DNA of 64,000 nucleotides from Chalara sp. BL73. Its lineage: Eukaryota; Ascomycota; Leotiomycetes; Helotiales. Shown here one piece after another: positions 1-11,259 of the stretch. Each line of letters begins with the position of its first letter. Position 1 is the stretch's first letter. Below the pieces are notes generated by a model. That model worked only from the letters and a program-made list of their open reading frames with translations. It searched no databases and had not been told where the DNA came from. Made by a program: the position numbers and the translations under genes. Location: contig CAKJVC010000092.1 in the NCBI GenBank assembly GCA_918026815.1, positions 248,001-312,000 on the forward strand, read 5' to 3'.

Positions 1-358
1 AAATCGATCGCGACCGCAATTCTGGAGTCGCAAAGTTTGAAGTTGACAAGATTGTACTTACTTGCAGGTAAATTTTTAGGTCCAGAAAGAATTGGAGTCG
101 CGCGTTGGTACTAAAGAAGCAGATGCGCATGTTAGTATGGAGCCCCATCAACAATAAACAATGAGAGCAAGCTATAGATGGATGCGCAAAGAACGACGCG
201 ACGACAAGCTCATAAGAGTGAAAACAAAAGGCTGGAGTGATTGATAGATAGAATGAATTGAAACAATCGAAGAAAATTAAAATCAAATGCAAAGCGAGTG
301 AAGCGACCAAGAAGATTTGGTAGAATAAGGAGAATATGGTAGAGGTGGAGTGCTACTC

Positions 359-504
359 ACAGTACCAAAGGGCAGATTGTTGGGCTGGGGGAGTTTGTAT
401 GAGGGCGAGTTTTTGTGTGGTGAGAGGAGAGGGAGAGTTGGTGAGGGAAGACACTTTTGGGGTGGCAGGTTAAGGTGAGAGAAGGGGCTGCCCTTTGGTA
501 CTGT
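359..504 (-). other. Probable noncoding 5'UTR exon bounded by a 17-bp perfect inverted repeat
   Basis: Bases 359-375 and 488-504 are exact reverse complements of each other (17 bp, arm ACAGTACCAAAGGGCAG). On the minus strand the right arm begins with an ACAG acceptor-like end and the left arm runs into a GTGAGT donor-like start, so the segment looks like an untranslated exon of the NHP6 transcript whose two ends could pair. The same structure occurs at 9233-9377 in copy 2. The inverted repeat is seen directly; its role as an exon is inferred from the splice-like signals and the position upstream of NHP6. Confidence 0.5.
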
Positions 505-617
505 AAAATCAGCCACGAGCACGGTACATTACGGTCACCGTAGCAGGCCACCGTATACACGCGAAGCCAACCCTCTTCAGCTCAGTCACAACACAACAGT
601 CAAATCACAACCACCAA

Positions 618-640
618 CACCACCACCACCACCACCACCA
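618..640. repeat. CAC/CCA trinucleotide microsatellite (copy 1)
   Basis: Roughly seven consecutive CAC triplets in a C/A-rich noncoding stretch upstream of NHP6. The same tract is at 9491-9513 in copy 2. Confidence 0.85.
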
Positions 641-1095
641 GCAGTACCACTACTACTGTCCGTAACCCCAACCCCAACCGCCTATCATTGAGAGGAAAGA
701 GAAATATATATAAAATTCTTATTATTCGTCTAATAATTTGATCAATAATTCATTCTGAATGCGAATAAAATTTAAATGGGGAATAGAACTGCTTTGAAAT
801 TGAGTTGATTTGGCAATTGAACCTATCTCGTGTCAAAAGGAAAACCCCGTGCACCATCATCAAACCCAACCCCCCCCCTCTCACCTCTTCATCAAAAGGA
901 TCAATTCAAACAACCCCCCTAAAATAAATCGAATCCATCATGTTGATGTTGATGTATTCTCATTCTCACCCGGTGAAATACCGCCCCGAGTTGGCTTTTT
1001 GGGCGAGAAGAGGAAGGAGTCGTAGTCGTAGTATGGTTAGGCTAGTAGATAGGCTAGGCTAAGCATAAGTACCACATGAAAGCGCTTGTACATAC

Positions 1096-1212
1096 ATACA
1101 CACACCTCACACATTCTCACTCTCATTCTCTCATTCTCTCACTCTCACTTACTCACTCACTTACTCACTCACTCTCACACTCACACACACACATACTCTC
1201 TCTCTCTCTCTA
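1096..1212. repeat. CT/CA-rich low-complexity tract (copy 1)
   Basis: An imperfect tract of CACTC, TCACT, CA and CT units on the plus strand, about 117 bp, almost free of G. It recurs at 9963-10079 in copy 2 with the same unit order. No function is evident. Confidence 0.85.
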
Positions 1213-2395
1213 ACACACCCCTACTGACCCTTTTTTTGGGCGGTAGATTGATAAACATTCCCAGGAGGAAGCCAGCCCAGCAGCCAGCACTCGGCCCCCC
1301 CCCTCCCTTCCCCTAATGACCAGCACCCTAACACTTGCCTTCCCCTCTTTTCTTCCCCCCTTTCCTCCTTCCTCCGCGTACTTAGCCTTGCTTTCTAGCA
1401 TAACAAAAGAAAATCCCATCTTTTCATTTGCTGCCCAGTGGTACACTCACTATCGCTTAGCCACGAACTATCACTCTTTCCGTTATGACCATGCCAATGC
1501 TCACACCACATCCAAGTTACATGCCTAACACCGCACCCAGAGGCATGCACTACATCTGTGACCTTAGATGAGATGACGATGATGAGATGGCTGATTCATT
1601 ACTTAAGCTAGCCATACACATCCTAATAGGACACCAGGTACCCCAAATGCAAGCTATAAATATAGTAGCGGTATACACAAATGCCAGGCATTAAAAGAGT
1701 TGGTATATGAAACGGATACTAGCAGCGGCAGCCGTAAACATGCCTTTGATCGCAGCCTTCTATATTTTAAGTTGTAGGACTGATCTTATTGTTTCTAGTC
1801 ATGGAGATGATGCCGCTTCTTGTTTTGTATCTTTGGTAATGAGCGCTGGCTGGGCTTCTCTTGCTCTGTGCCGGATGGTAGCCCGCAATGTCTGCCCACC
1901 CAATTTCGCCCCCTCACTTGCCGTGTCAACCACAATCAATCGCATCTGATTTGAACACCCACATTGCAGCTTTGAACCACGCAAAACAAGTAATCCTTTC
2001 TCAATCTTGTATGACTATCATAGGACAAGTTAGGTCCTTGATATTTGTTCAGCATTTTATTTTATATCACGTGTTTTGGAGCTAGTACTAATTAAGTTAA
2101 AAGTAGGTTCAACGGCATGGCGCGCCAAGGCACATGACGACATCTAAATATAAACCCAATCAGTGATAAGATGCCTTTTCTGTCAATAGGTCTAGTCGTT
2201 AGAAGACCAGGTCCTCTGTAGAAAGAACTCTCATTTATCACTCAGAACCTGCTCAAGGAAAAGTTGATATGATGCCCTTGATCTGAAGATTATTTGGTTC
2301 TGATTAAACGGACATCAGGATGTCACAAACTCGGGTTAGGAGCTGATGGTATGTAACAGCTTCATTATTTCAACTGCATAGCATGAAAACAGTTC

Positions 2396-3203
2396 TCACT
2401 CCTCCCCATCGCCATCAAGAACAATCTCCAACAACTTTGGATTTCGTGCCCAATCAATTCCGGAGCCCACAATTGTAGCACTAGCAGTTCCTTTCATTAT
2501 CCTCCATCGTTGGCGACTAATCTTAACAGCAGCCTCCAGCTCCTCCAGCTGCCCCCGCACCTTCTCATCATGGATGTCCTCCTTTCTCTGAGCTTTCATT
2601 TCATCTGTCAATGAAAGCATAGTACTGGCTAACTCGACATTTTGTCGTGCTACAACAATACGTTCACTCTCAACCTTTGTCAGCTCACTCTGCATCAAAA
2701 GAGTTTTCGATGATAATTCCGATAAAGTTGTCGAAGAATTATCACGCTGCTGTATGATAGGTAGAAGATCCCTAACTTTATCAGTGCTGTCAAATACAGC
2801 ATGCGCCGTGCTGCTTACTGTTCAATAGCTGTAGCATTATCTCCAGCATGAACCGCTTTCAATATAGGATTCGCGACAAGAACGCTCTCAACGATATTAT
2901 TTCTCACTTGATATTGAGCCTTAGCTTCGAGAAGCTCTTGCTGAGCAATCTTGATATCTTCTTCAGTCACTTCCTTCGCTTCGTCTGTAGTTTGTCAGAA
3001 CAAATATAAATTGTGATTTGAAACGCCGAACCATATGACAATACCCCTTGCGCTTTCAAGAACGCGATTTCTAACTGAAGCTCTTCCAGTCTGTCGTACA
3101 GCTCGAGGATCCGTCTCTCCTGCTCAGTCATCAAAGGCCGAGAGATCTTCTCTGCCCCAGCATCCTCCACTCCCTGCATAAGCTCAACTGAAGGGTTTTG
3201 CAT
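2396..3203 (-). CDS. CENP-H/Fta3-like inner kinetochore protein (copy 1, intact)
   Basis: Modelled as three exons, 3203-3032, 2984-2819 and 2771-2396, giving 237 aa; both introns are 47 bp. The protein is mostly coiled coil: a leucine/glutamate-rich helix near residues 25-55 and a second long coiled coil over about residues 120-205. It ends in a conserved segment with the pattern RxRWRIMKGT, then SGIDWARNPKLLEIVL. That C-terminal pattern is what I recognise as the CENP-H family (Fta3 in fission yeast, Mcm16 in budding yeast), part of the inner kinetochore. The first donor (GTTCGG) is unusual but gives the only frame that joins the exons cleanly. It is divergent from ATG11 with 473 bp between start codons. 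Copy 2 of this gene is frameshifted, so this is the reference copy. Confidence 0.75.
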
Positions 3204-3676
3204 GATACAGATGCCCTGATGAGAAAAGCATCAGCAGATCTACTAAAATCTAGCCGCGTCGCGTCGCTACCACTTATCAAGGTTCTCCAACGTGTGATCA
3301 CGAGACTAGGCGTTTTCTAAATCTCGTAAAAATCCGCACGCTACTGGCTCTCGAGGGCAATCTCAGGAACAGAGTATTAGGGTTATCTATCCCAACTCGA
3401 TTCCACTGAGGTTCTTAGAAATTGGCTTTCTTGGTGCAGTCGATCATGTCTTGTTTTTGTGTCAGGGAACCAACATCGGTGGCTGGTGAAGCTGTGGCGT
3501 AACTTCCAGGGAAGGTTAGTTAGTATGGAGCTTATCCGGGTCTCGAACAAGGCGGAATCATCTGCCTGAAGCCTTGTGATTGCAGTAATGTTTGCCATGC
3601 GACCACGCCTCCTCCATCACCACTGCTAGAAAACATTTTCTACAGCTTTGTGCGGCTGTAGACAGAAGTAGCAGGA
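3204..3676. promoter_or_regulatory. Divergent promoter region CENP-H-like / ATG11 (copy 1)
   Basis: A 473-bp interval between two start codons pointing away from each other, duplicated unchanged at 12067-12539. It must contain both 5'UTRs and both promoters. I see no clear TATA box or known operator in it. Confidence 0.5.
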
Positions 3677-6600
3677 ATGGCTCTTCTAGTTCTAATAGCA
3701 CATACCGGGCAATGCCTACAGGTAGATCCAGCTTCCTTTGCTGAGTGAGTTAGACTTCATACCTCTGCGCGTGTATGGATCTATATTGACAACCTTCAAG
3801 CATAGATGCATATAGGTCCTGGGTTGCCCAGCAGACCGCAATATCCGTTCGCAACCAGATATCCTTGACAGGGTTAGGGCGGGCAGTGAGGTTTCAAGAT
3901 CTCTCAATAGAAGTACGCAGCTGTTGTACCCCATCCTCTTATGTTCGCGCTGATAAACAATAGACCGAAGTATATGTGTACGATCGAAGGAGCTTTCAAC
4001 TAAGTCCGCCAGACCCGTCTCAGGCCCTGCAATCCGAAATCCCGAGCCCAACAAGATACAATGTCGCAAGACCGCCAGATGCTATTGACAGTGAGACCGA
4101 TTTACAAGCATGGAAGAACCTTTTCATGGCACGCAGGACATGGGCTTTAAAAGTAGTTGAAGATACTGATTCCATGGCGGTTGAAGCGCAGAATCGCTAT
4201 GAGGAGATCAACAACATCTTGAGAGCAGTGGATGCTGCAGTCTTGAACTTAGAGAAACAGGTCAAGGCTCTGGATCGTAAAAATGCCGATATTCAAAATC
4301 AGGCCAAGGAATTTCAGAAAGATCAAGAGCTGGCTGGAATTGACTGGGAGTCTTCACTTAAACAATTACGGTCTCTACCAGCGAAGATAGATATCATCAA
4401 GTTTGTTATTGGCAGAGATAAGAAAAAAGAGCTGAAGGCTCCAAGCTTAGAAGACCTGGTTGATTCCGAAGATGTGAGAAAGGCCGGAAAGCACGTTCGA
4501 AGTCTGTACAAGCAGCTAAACAAAAGCGGTGCAGAAGTAGGAGGCAAAGTAGATGAGGTACTCAGGAAAACAGACATCTTATTCGATAAAGTGGAGAATA
4601 ATCCTAAACGCTCAATACTAGCTCAATCATCGGAACCTGGTCAACTTATGCAAGACATAGAGGCAATTGCTAAAAAGATCACTTCTGACTATGAGAGCGT
4701 TTTAGGGTATCCGAATACTAGCAGAAGCGTCTCTCAAGCTTCTAAATCTGCGCTTCACCATACGAACAACCTGCTTCCAAACCTTTCAAAGAGGGCTTTA
4801 GAAATGAATGGCCTTTTGAGATCTGTTACGGAAGCACGAAACGGCACCGCTGTGGATTTCCTCGGCATCATGCATGACATCGCAGTTTTAACCTCGATGG
4901 CTGGTGAAGCCAATTCTCGATTTGCCGCTCTGGATGTAGATGGCGACGGATTTGACGCTATTAACCTACTACACAAAACGAACTCGCTACCTGTAATCTA
5001 TGCTTCATTCGTTGCAGAAGCGATTAGGCGAAGAGAATGGAATGATAAAGTGAGATCGGACTCAACGACATTAGCAAATGAGATGGCAACTTTCCAAGAT
5101 GAGGAATCTAGGCGGCGGAGGAAGTGGCAAAAGCAGTTCGGAGTTGCGCTGTGGGGAGACAAGGCAGAGCGAAATGTCATCGGGGTCGACGTGAATCTTC
5201 ACGGTGAGGAAGATGAATGGCCCGTCGCAATACGAGAAGACTTAGAGGAGCTCATTGCAGTATTGCAGGGACAGGGCTTCGCCGCAGCCGTAGTTGAGGA
5301 AGTTGTCCAAGTCCTTACAGACCTGAACAATCCTACTAAGCAGCAAAGTAAACGAGCAAAGGCATTCAAGGCCGGTAGCATCCATGAGGCTGCCTTAGGT
5401 CGAAGCGCTCTTCTTTTACGAGGTGATGATGAGCTGATTCGAAGCCTTCGCGACGATAAAACGAAGGCTGAAAGCAAGCTCAAGACAGCTGAGAGCAGAG
5501 TACGAAGACTTGAGGATCTATTACATCGGCAAAGTCACATCAACAGGACCTCCACTGGAAACGTGTTTCAGTTACCTGCGAACCCAAGCCCGGATCTTCC
5601 AAGTGTTCCAAATCCCCTGGCCTCGCCCCGTCTTACGGAAGATGCGTCCCGTCGATCATCAGCTTCATCACGGAGATTCTCAGCGACTCAAGGTGCCGAC
5701 GAGAGAGTCTTTCAGCAGAAGCTTCTTTCATTAGAAGCTGAACTAAATGCAGAACGAGAGCGTAGTGCTAGTATAGAGAAAGAACTCTCTGCCCGGAGAG
5801 GTCTTGTCGATGAGGCAAACTCAACGAACAAAGACTTAATGGAGAACTTCAATGCGCAGCAAAGGGAATTCCTAGAGGAACGAAAGTCTCTCGAGAACGA
5901 AATCAAACGTCTGAGAGACAAGACAGAAGAGCTTGAGGATGAGATGGACCGTTACTTAGGGTCTCGTGAGAATGAGAGGAGCGGTATCGACGACCGCGTC
6001 CGTGCTCTTCAAGATGAGCTTGATAAGGTGCGCGGAGATGCTGCAGCAGAAACACAGAAGGCTCAAGGCCAGGTTGATTTTCTACGAAATGACGCAAAAC
6101 TACAGCGTGAAACCAACGAACTACTGGAGAAGGAATTACAGAGTATAAGGGATGAGAGGAAGACGTTTTTGACTCGTGCTGAGAAGGCAGAGGTTCTGAG
6201 TAACGAGCAACAGAAGATCCTTCACGATCTACATGGCCAGCTTACCAAAGAATTGGCACCGAGCGAAGATCTTAGCATCTTACGTGATGTGTTGATCAAC
6301 AGCGCAGGCGATATTGTCTCCGAGATTGAATCAGTGAGAAGCGAAGCTGTCATTGCGCGATCTGACCGAGACTCTGCCAATGCAATTGTTGTGGCGCTCC
6401 ATGCGGAGCTGGTGGAGGTGAAGGATAGAATGAGCAAAGCGGCAGACTCATCACATCTTCGCGATGCTCTTAGCGAAGAAAGAGCTAAATTCACAGCTCT
6501 AGAGGCTGAATTATCTGATGAACGAGACCAATTGTCCACCCTGCGAACCAAGATTTTGGACGGAGAGACAGGCTCAGAAGCCCTTCGCATGCGCCTTGAG

Positions 6601-7461
6601 GAAGAGGAACGAAAAGTAACCAGTATGTCAGAGAATCTAGCATCTGGGCTGTCTCGTATTGGAAGCCTTGAGGAGGAAGTAAGAACAGTGCAGGATAGGT
6701 ATAAGTCTGTTCAAGGAAAGTATGAAAAGCTCTCGATTCGATTCGAAGCTCGTACTGCGCGTGCCAAGGACCTTACTCAACGAACATATACGCAGAACGA
6801 TCGACTGTGCAGATTGCTCGAACGATTGAATTACTCAATTACTCGAGACGGTGGCTCAATGACAATCCAAAAATTGCCCAAACCGGAGCGCTCTACCGCA
6901 AGCATATCAGGACAAGCCAATATATCTCCAAATGCCCGAAAATCTTTGATGGATAGCGGAGACTTAGATCTCTTGTACTGGATGCATAATGATGATTCTG
7001 AAGTTGAAACAGAAAGGTACCAGGCATATCTTGAAGCAATTGGTAGCTTTGATGCGGAAGCGTTTTGTGAGGTCATTACGAAGCGAATCAAAGATGTGGA
7101 GTTCACTGGGAAGAAATACTTGAAGGATGCTCGTGGTTACCGAGAGAAGTCTCATGCGGCTCAAAAGGAAGCACATGAGAAAATTGCATTCAAAAACTTC
7201 AAGGAGGGAGATCTGGCGCTCTTCCTACCTACGCGAAATCAAGCAACTGGAGCCTGGGCGGCTTTCAATATCGGCGCCCCTCACTACTTTCTTAGGGAAC
7301 AGGATTCTCACAAATTGCGCTCGCGCGATTGGCTTGTTGCCCGTATCCATAAGATTGAGGACCGCGTGGTAGATTTATCGAAGTCAATGTCAGAAGAATT
7401 TCGCACGGTGATCACTACCACCACACAATATATAAACGAAAACCTTGATATTTTATGGTGA
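3677..7461 (+). CDS. ATG11: Autophagy scaffold ATG11, copy 1, truncated at its 3' end by the repeat junction
   Basis: Exons 3677-3744, 3801-3912 and 3964-7461 read without interruption for 1225 aa. The N-terminus starts MALLVLIAHTGQ and continues through WVAQQT to VYDRR, the ubiquitin-like start of fungal ATG11. It is followed by an ATG17-like helical region and long coiled coils (about residues 550-1000), then the ATG11 C-terminal domain with YFLREQDSHKLRSRDW. ATG11 links cargo receptors to the Atg1 kinase in selective autophagy. Native sequence stops at base 7393 (about residue 1203). The last 22 residues come from unrelated DNA and end at a chance stop. About 167 C-terminal residues present in copy 2 are missing. 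The first intron uses an AAG acceptor, chosen because it restores the conserved DxxRSWVAQQ alignment. Confidence 0.85.
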
Positions 7462-8233
7462 TTCTGGAAGCCGACCGAGCACGTCGCTCTGAAGTCAGCA
7501 TAGTCCAACCATACTGTGGCATTATCATCTGCTTGTTCCTCCTCGGATATGTGCTTCATAGCAACGGAGAACTCAAAGTGAAGTCAGAAGATCCTATGCC
7601 TTGGAAAAAGAACAGGTGGGATGTCAATAGCTCTACTGCCCTTATTGTTGAGGGTGCAAGAGAAGTTGTTTTAGCAAGGACAAGATGAGGCAAGGAGTAG
7701 TGTCTGATCCTAGGCACCAAGGCAAACAATACACTCACGCGTTACAGTCATGAGTCGGCATAGGAGTAGCTGTGGGTCGAGTTCTCCCTGAATCAATTTG
7801 AGGCCGACACGACGTTGTCACCACGGAGCAAGTAATCACGTTCACGTATGTCCACTGAGGTGCAGAATATGGTAAGACGTTGAATGAGACTAGAATACAG
7901 AGATTTCATTGACCCATGCTGCTGTTTGATGACGAGACAGATTATTATCTTTATCGAGATCCATAAGAGCATGGTAATGAATATCTAGGGCACAATCGTC
8001 TCGAAGATTAAGCCCGTTCCATAAAGTCATTGCAAGATGTGTCCGCATAGCAAAATGAAAGCCTGGTGTTTATCCCATTCCCCGCGCAAAGCAACACCGA
8101 CCCAAAGAAATAAGAAAACACTCAAGAAGCGTTGCCCAAGCACATCTCTGGGGGCTCCCGACAAAGGTTAACTGATTGCAGAACACCAGGTAATGTCAAG
8201 ATAGTGCCCAAGCAGATAGAGTAAGAATTATCT
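7394..8233. other. Non-repeated spacer between the ATG11 break and the NHP6 stop codon
   Basis: About 840 bp of single-copy DNA. It starts exactly where copy 1 of the repeat ends and runs to the NHP6 stop, so its right part is NHP6 3'UTR and downstream flank. The first 68 bases are read as the foreign tail of truncated ATG11. I found no convincing gene, RNA or mobile-element end at the junction. Confidence 0.7.
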
Positions 8234-8692
8234 CTATTCTTCATCTTCCTCATCTGGCTCAGCCTATACAGTCTTGTTAGCATCTTGTACCGCGTTTGCA
8301 AGATATGCAGCAGCTTACATTGTAGCTGGCCTTCTCATCCTCATAACGCTTCTTATCTTGAGCCGCCTTGGCCTCATATGGCACGCGTTGCTTATCGCTC
8401 AGCTTCTTCCATCGCTCTCCAAGAACCTTGCCGACTTGACCTGTATGACATATTAGTTGAGACGCGCAGATTCAGAAACATGGCGCGTACCAAAGCTGAT
8501 TCCTGGGTTCTCCTCACGAACATTCTCGCGTTGCTCGTTGGCGAAGAACATGTAGGCAGAAAGACCGCGCTTGGGGGCATTGGGATCTAGCGGGGGTCAG
8601 TATAGTCGCGTAGACTGCTAGAGTTCAGATCGCATACCCTTCTTCTTCTTAGCAACCTTGGTGGATCTCTTCTCGGTCTTGGCCTTGGGCAT
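8234..8692 (-). CDS. NHP6: NHP6-type non-histone chromosomal HMG-box protein
   Basis: Four exons, 8692-8638, 8586-8491, 8440-8319 and 8263-8234, give a 100-aa protein; introns are 51, 50 and 55 bp. A lysine-rich start ([10 protein letters not shown]) leads into one HMG box over about residues 19-90: [20 protein letters not shown], then [17 protein letters not shown] and a [11 protein letters not shown] end. A short acidic tail (EPDEEDEE) closes the protein. NHP6 proteins bend DNA without sequence preference and assist nucleosome remodelling and FACT in the nucleus. Size and order match the fungal family closely. Its upstream region is the start of repeat copy 2, so a second NHP6 is predicted just left of the window. 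Confidence 0.95.
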
Positions 8693-9232
8693 GTTGGCGT
8701 TTGTTTCGAGTCTGGGTGGTTCAATTGAATGTCAGAAAGGGCACAACGCGACGACAGTGGGGAAGAGTAATCTGCGCAAGTTTCAAAGGGATTTGAATGT
8801 TGGTGGTGAGCATGAAGTGGGAGATTCATAACGCGTTGGTGTGTTTGGTGGTGGCTCGCGGTCGCATAGTCGATAAATCGATCGCGACCGCAATTCTGGA
8901 GTCGCAAAGTTTGAAGTTGACAAGATTGTACTTACTTGCAGGTAAATTTTTAGGTCCAGAAAGAATTGGAGTCGCGCGTTGGTACTAAAGAAGCAGATGC
9001 GCATGTTAGTATGGAGCCCCATCAACAATAAACAATGAGAGCAAGCTATAGATGGATGCGCAAAGAACGACGCGACGACAAGCTCATAAGAGTGAAAACA
9101 AAAGGCTGGAGTGATTGATAGATAGAATGAATTGAAACAATCGAAGAAAATTAAAATCAAATGCAAAGCGAGTGAAGCGACCAAGAAGATTTGGTAGAAT
9201 AAGGAGAATATGGTAGAGGTGGAGTGCTACTC

Positions 9233-9377
9233 ACAGTACCAAAGGGCAGATTGTTGGGCTGGGGAGTTTGTATGAGGGCGAGTTTTTGTGTGGTGAGAGG
9301 AGAGGGAGAGTTGGTGAGGGAAGACACTTTTGGGGTGGCAGGTTAAGGTGAGAGAAGGGGCTGCCCTTTGGTACTGT
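9233..9377 (-). other. Copy 2 of the inverted-repeat-bounded probable 5'UTR exon
   Basis: Arms at 9233-9249 and 9361-9377 are exact 17-bp reverse complements, identical to those of copy 1. The interior is one G shorter than in copy 1. This copy sits about 540-685 bp upstream of the NHP6 start codon. Confidence 0.5.
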
Positions 9378-9490
9378 AAAATCAGCCACGAGCACGGTAC
9401 ATTACGGTCACCGTAGCAGGCCACCGTATACACGCGAAGCCAACCCTCTTCAGCTCAGTCACAACACAACAGTCAAATCACAACCACCAA

Positions 9491-9513
9491 CACCACCACC
9501 ACCACCACCACCA
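9491..9513. repeat. CAC/CCA trinucleotide microsatellite (copy 2)
   Basis: Identical in length to the tract in copy 1, which is notable because the nearby mononucleotide runs differ. Confidence 0.85.
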
Positions 9514-9962
9514 GCAGTACCACTACTACTGTCCGTAACCCCAACCCCAACCGCCTATCATTGAGAGGAAAGAGAAATATATATAAAATTCTTATTATTC
9601 GTCTAATAATTTGATCAATAATTCATTCTGAATGCGAATAAAATTTAAATGGGGAATAGAACTGCTTTGAAATTGAGTTGATTTGGCAATTGAACCTATC
9701 TCGTGTCAAAAGGAAAACCCCGTGCACCATCATCAAACCCAACCCCCCTCTCACCTCTTCATCAAAAGGATCAATTCAAACAACCCCTAAAATAAATCGA
9801 ATCCATCATGTTGATGTTGATGTATTCTCATTCTCACCCGGTGAAATACCGCCCCGAGTTGGCTTTTGGGCGAGAAGAGGAAGGAGTCGTAGTCGTAGTA
9901 TGGTTAGGCTAGTAGATAGGCTAGGCTAAGCATAAGTACCACATGAAAGCGCTTGTACATAC

Positions 9963-10079
9963 ATACACACACCTCACACATTCTCACTCTCATTCTCTCA
10001 TTCTCTCACTCTCACTTACTCACTCACTTACTCACTCACTCTCACACTCACACACACACATACTCTCTCTCTCTCTCTA
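9963..10079. repeat. CT/CA-rich low-complexity tract (copy 2)
   Basis: Same order of CACTC, CA and CT units as 1096-1212. No length change is seen between the copies despite the repetitive content. Confidence 0.85.
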
Positions 10080-11259
10080 ACACACCCCTACTGACCCTTT
10101 TTTGGGCGGTAGATTGATAAACATTCCCAGGAGGAAGCCAGCCCAGCAGCCAGCACTCGGCCCCCCTCCCTTCCCCTAATGACCAGCACCCTAACACTTG
10201 CCTTCCCCTCTTTTCTTTCCCCCCTTTCCTCCTTCCTCCGCGTACTTAGCCTTGCTTTCTAGCATAACAAAAGAAAATCCCATCTTTTCATTTGCTGCCC
10301 AGTGGTACACTCACTATCGCTTAGCCACGAACTATCACTCTTTCCGTTATGACCATGCCAATGCTCACACCACATCCAAGTTACATGCCTAACACCGCAC
10401 CCAGAGGCATGCACTACATCTGTGACCTTAGATGAGATGACGATGATGAGATGGCTGATTCATTACTTAAGCTAGCCATACACATCCTAATAGGACACCA
10501 GGTACCCCAAATGCAAGCTATAAATATAGTAGCGGTATACACAAATGCCAGGCATTAAAAGAGTTGGTATATGAAACGGATACTAGCAGCGGCAGCCGTA
10601 AACATGCCTTTGATCGCAGCCTTCTATATTTTAAGTTGTAGGACTGATCTTATTGTTTCTAGTCATGGAGATGATGCCGCTTCTTGTTTTGTATCTTTGG
10701 TAATGAGCGCTGGCTGGGCTTCTCTTGCTCTGTGCCGGATGGTAGCCCGCAATGTCTGCCCACCCAATTTCGCCCCCTCACTTGCCGTGTCAACCACAAT
10801 CAATCGCATCTGATTTGAACACCCACATTGCAGCTTTGAACCACGCAAAACAAGTAATCCTTTCTCAATCTTGTATGACTATCATAGGACAAGTTAGGTC
10901 CTTGATATTTGTTCAGCATTTTATTTTATATCACGTGTTTTGGAGCTAGTACTAATTAAGTTAAAAGTAGGTTCAACGGCATGGCGCGCCAAGGCACATG
11001 ACGACATCTAAATATAAACCCAATCAGTGATAAGATGCCTTTTCTGTCAATAGGTCTAGTCGTTAGAAGACCAGGTCCTCTGTAGAAAGAACTCTCATTT
11101 ATCACTCAGAACCTGCTCAAGGAAAAGTTGATATGATGCCCTTGATCTGAAGATTATTTGGTTCTGATTAAACGGACATCAGGATGTCACAAACTCGGGT
11201 TAGGAGCTGATGGTATGTAACAGCTTCATTATTTCAACTGCATAGCATGAAAACAGTTC

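Larger units (their letters stand above)
1..2395. other. Noncoding region (copy 1): NHP6 upstream/5'UTR side, then intergenic to CENP-H 3' end
   Basis: By comparison with copy 2, base 1 lies 183 bp upstream of an NHP6 start codon on the minus strand, so roughly the first 600 bases should be NHP6 5'UTR and promoter. Minus-strand splice-like signals are present: an ACAG acceptor near 505 and a GTGAGT donor ending near 358. The rest holds simple repeats (CAC triplets at 618-640, a CT/CA-rich tract at 1096-1212, long C runs) and a CACGTG site near 2069. An open frame of 80 codons at 1707-1949 has a hydrophobic start but no recognisable family, and I do not call it. Confidence 0.6.
1..7393. repeat. 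Large direct repeat, copy 1 (truncated at its right end)
   Basis: This block matches 8875-16261 from its first base to 7393, where the sequences part inside ATG11. I found eleven length differences from copy 2. Ten are homopolymer changes (copy 1 versus copy 2): G5/G4 at 387, C9/C6 at 870, C6/C4 at 914, T5/T4 at 996, T7/T6 at 1231, C9/C6 at 1295, T2/T3 at 1353, A4/A3 at 2697, A6/A7 at 4423 and T3/T4 at 5710. One is a 3-bp indel near 6437. They sum to exactly the 6-bp length difference, and I noticed no substitutions. The left end of the repeat may lie outside the window. Confidence 0.97.
8693..11259. other. Noncoding region (copy 2): NHP6 5'UTR/promoter and intergenic to CENP-H
   Basis: Equivalent to 1-2395 plus the first 182 bp upstream of NHP6. 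It contains the inverted repeat at 9233-9377, the CAC microsatellite, the CT/CA tract and shortened C runs relative to copy 1. Minus-strand splice-like signals (GTAAGTAC near 8934, acceptors upstream) suggest that the NHP6 leader is spliced. No protein-coding gene is supported. Confidence 0.55.

Noticed and set aside
1707..1949. 80-codon frame with hydrophobic N-terminus, repeated at 10571-10813
   Set aside because: No family, no splice context, sits in noncoding DNA between NHP6 and CENP-H; its duplication only reflects the large repeat and is not independent support.
8783..9184. 133-codon minus-strand frame upstream of NHP6
   Set aside because: Lies across the probable spliced NHP6 leader, is Ser/Phe/Leu-rich without family features, and has splice-like sites inside it.
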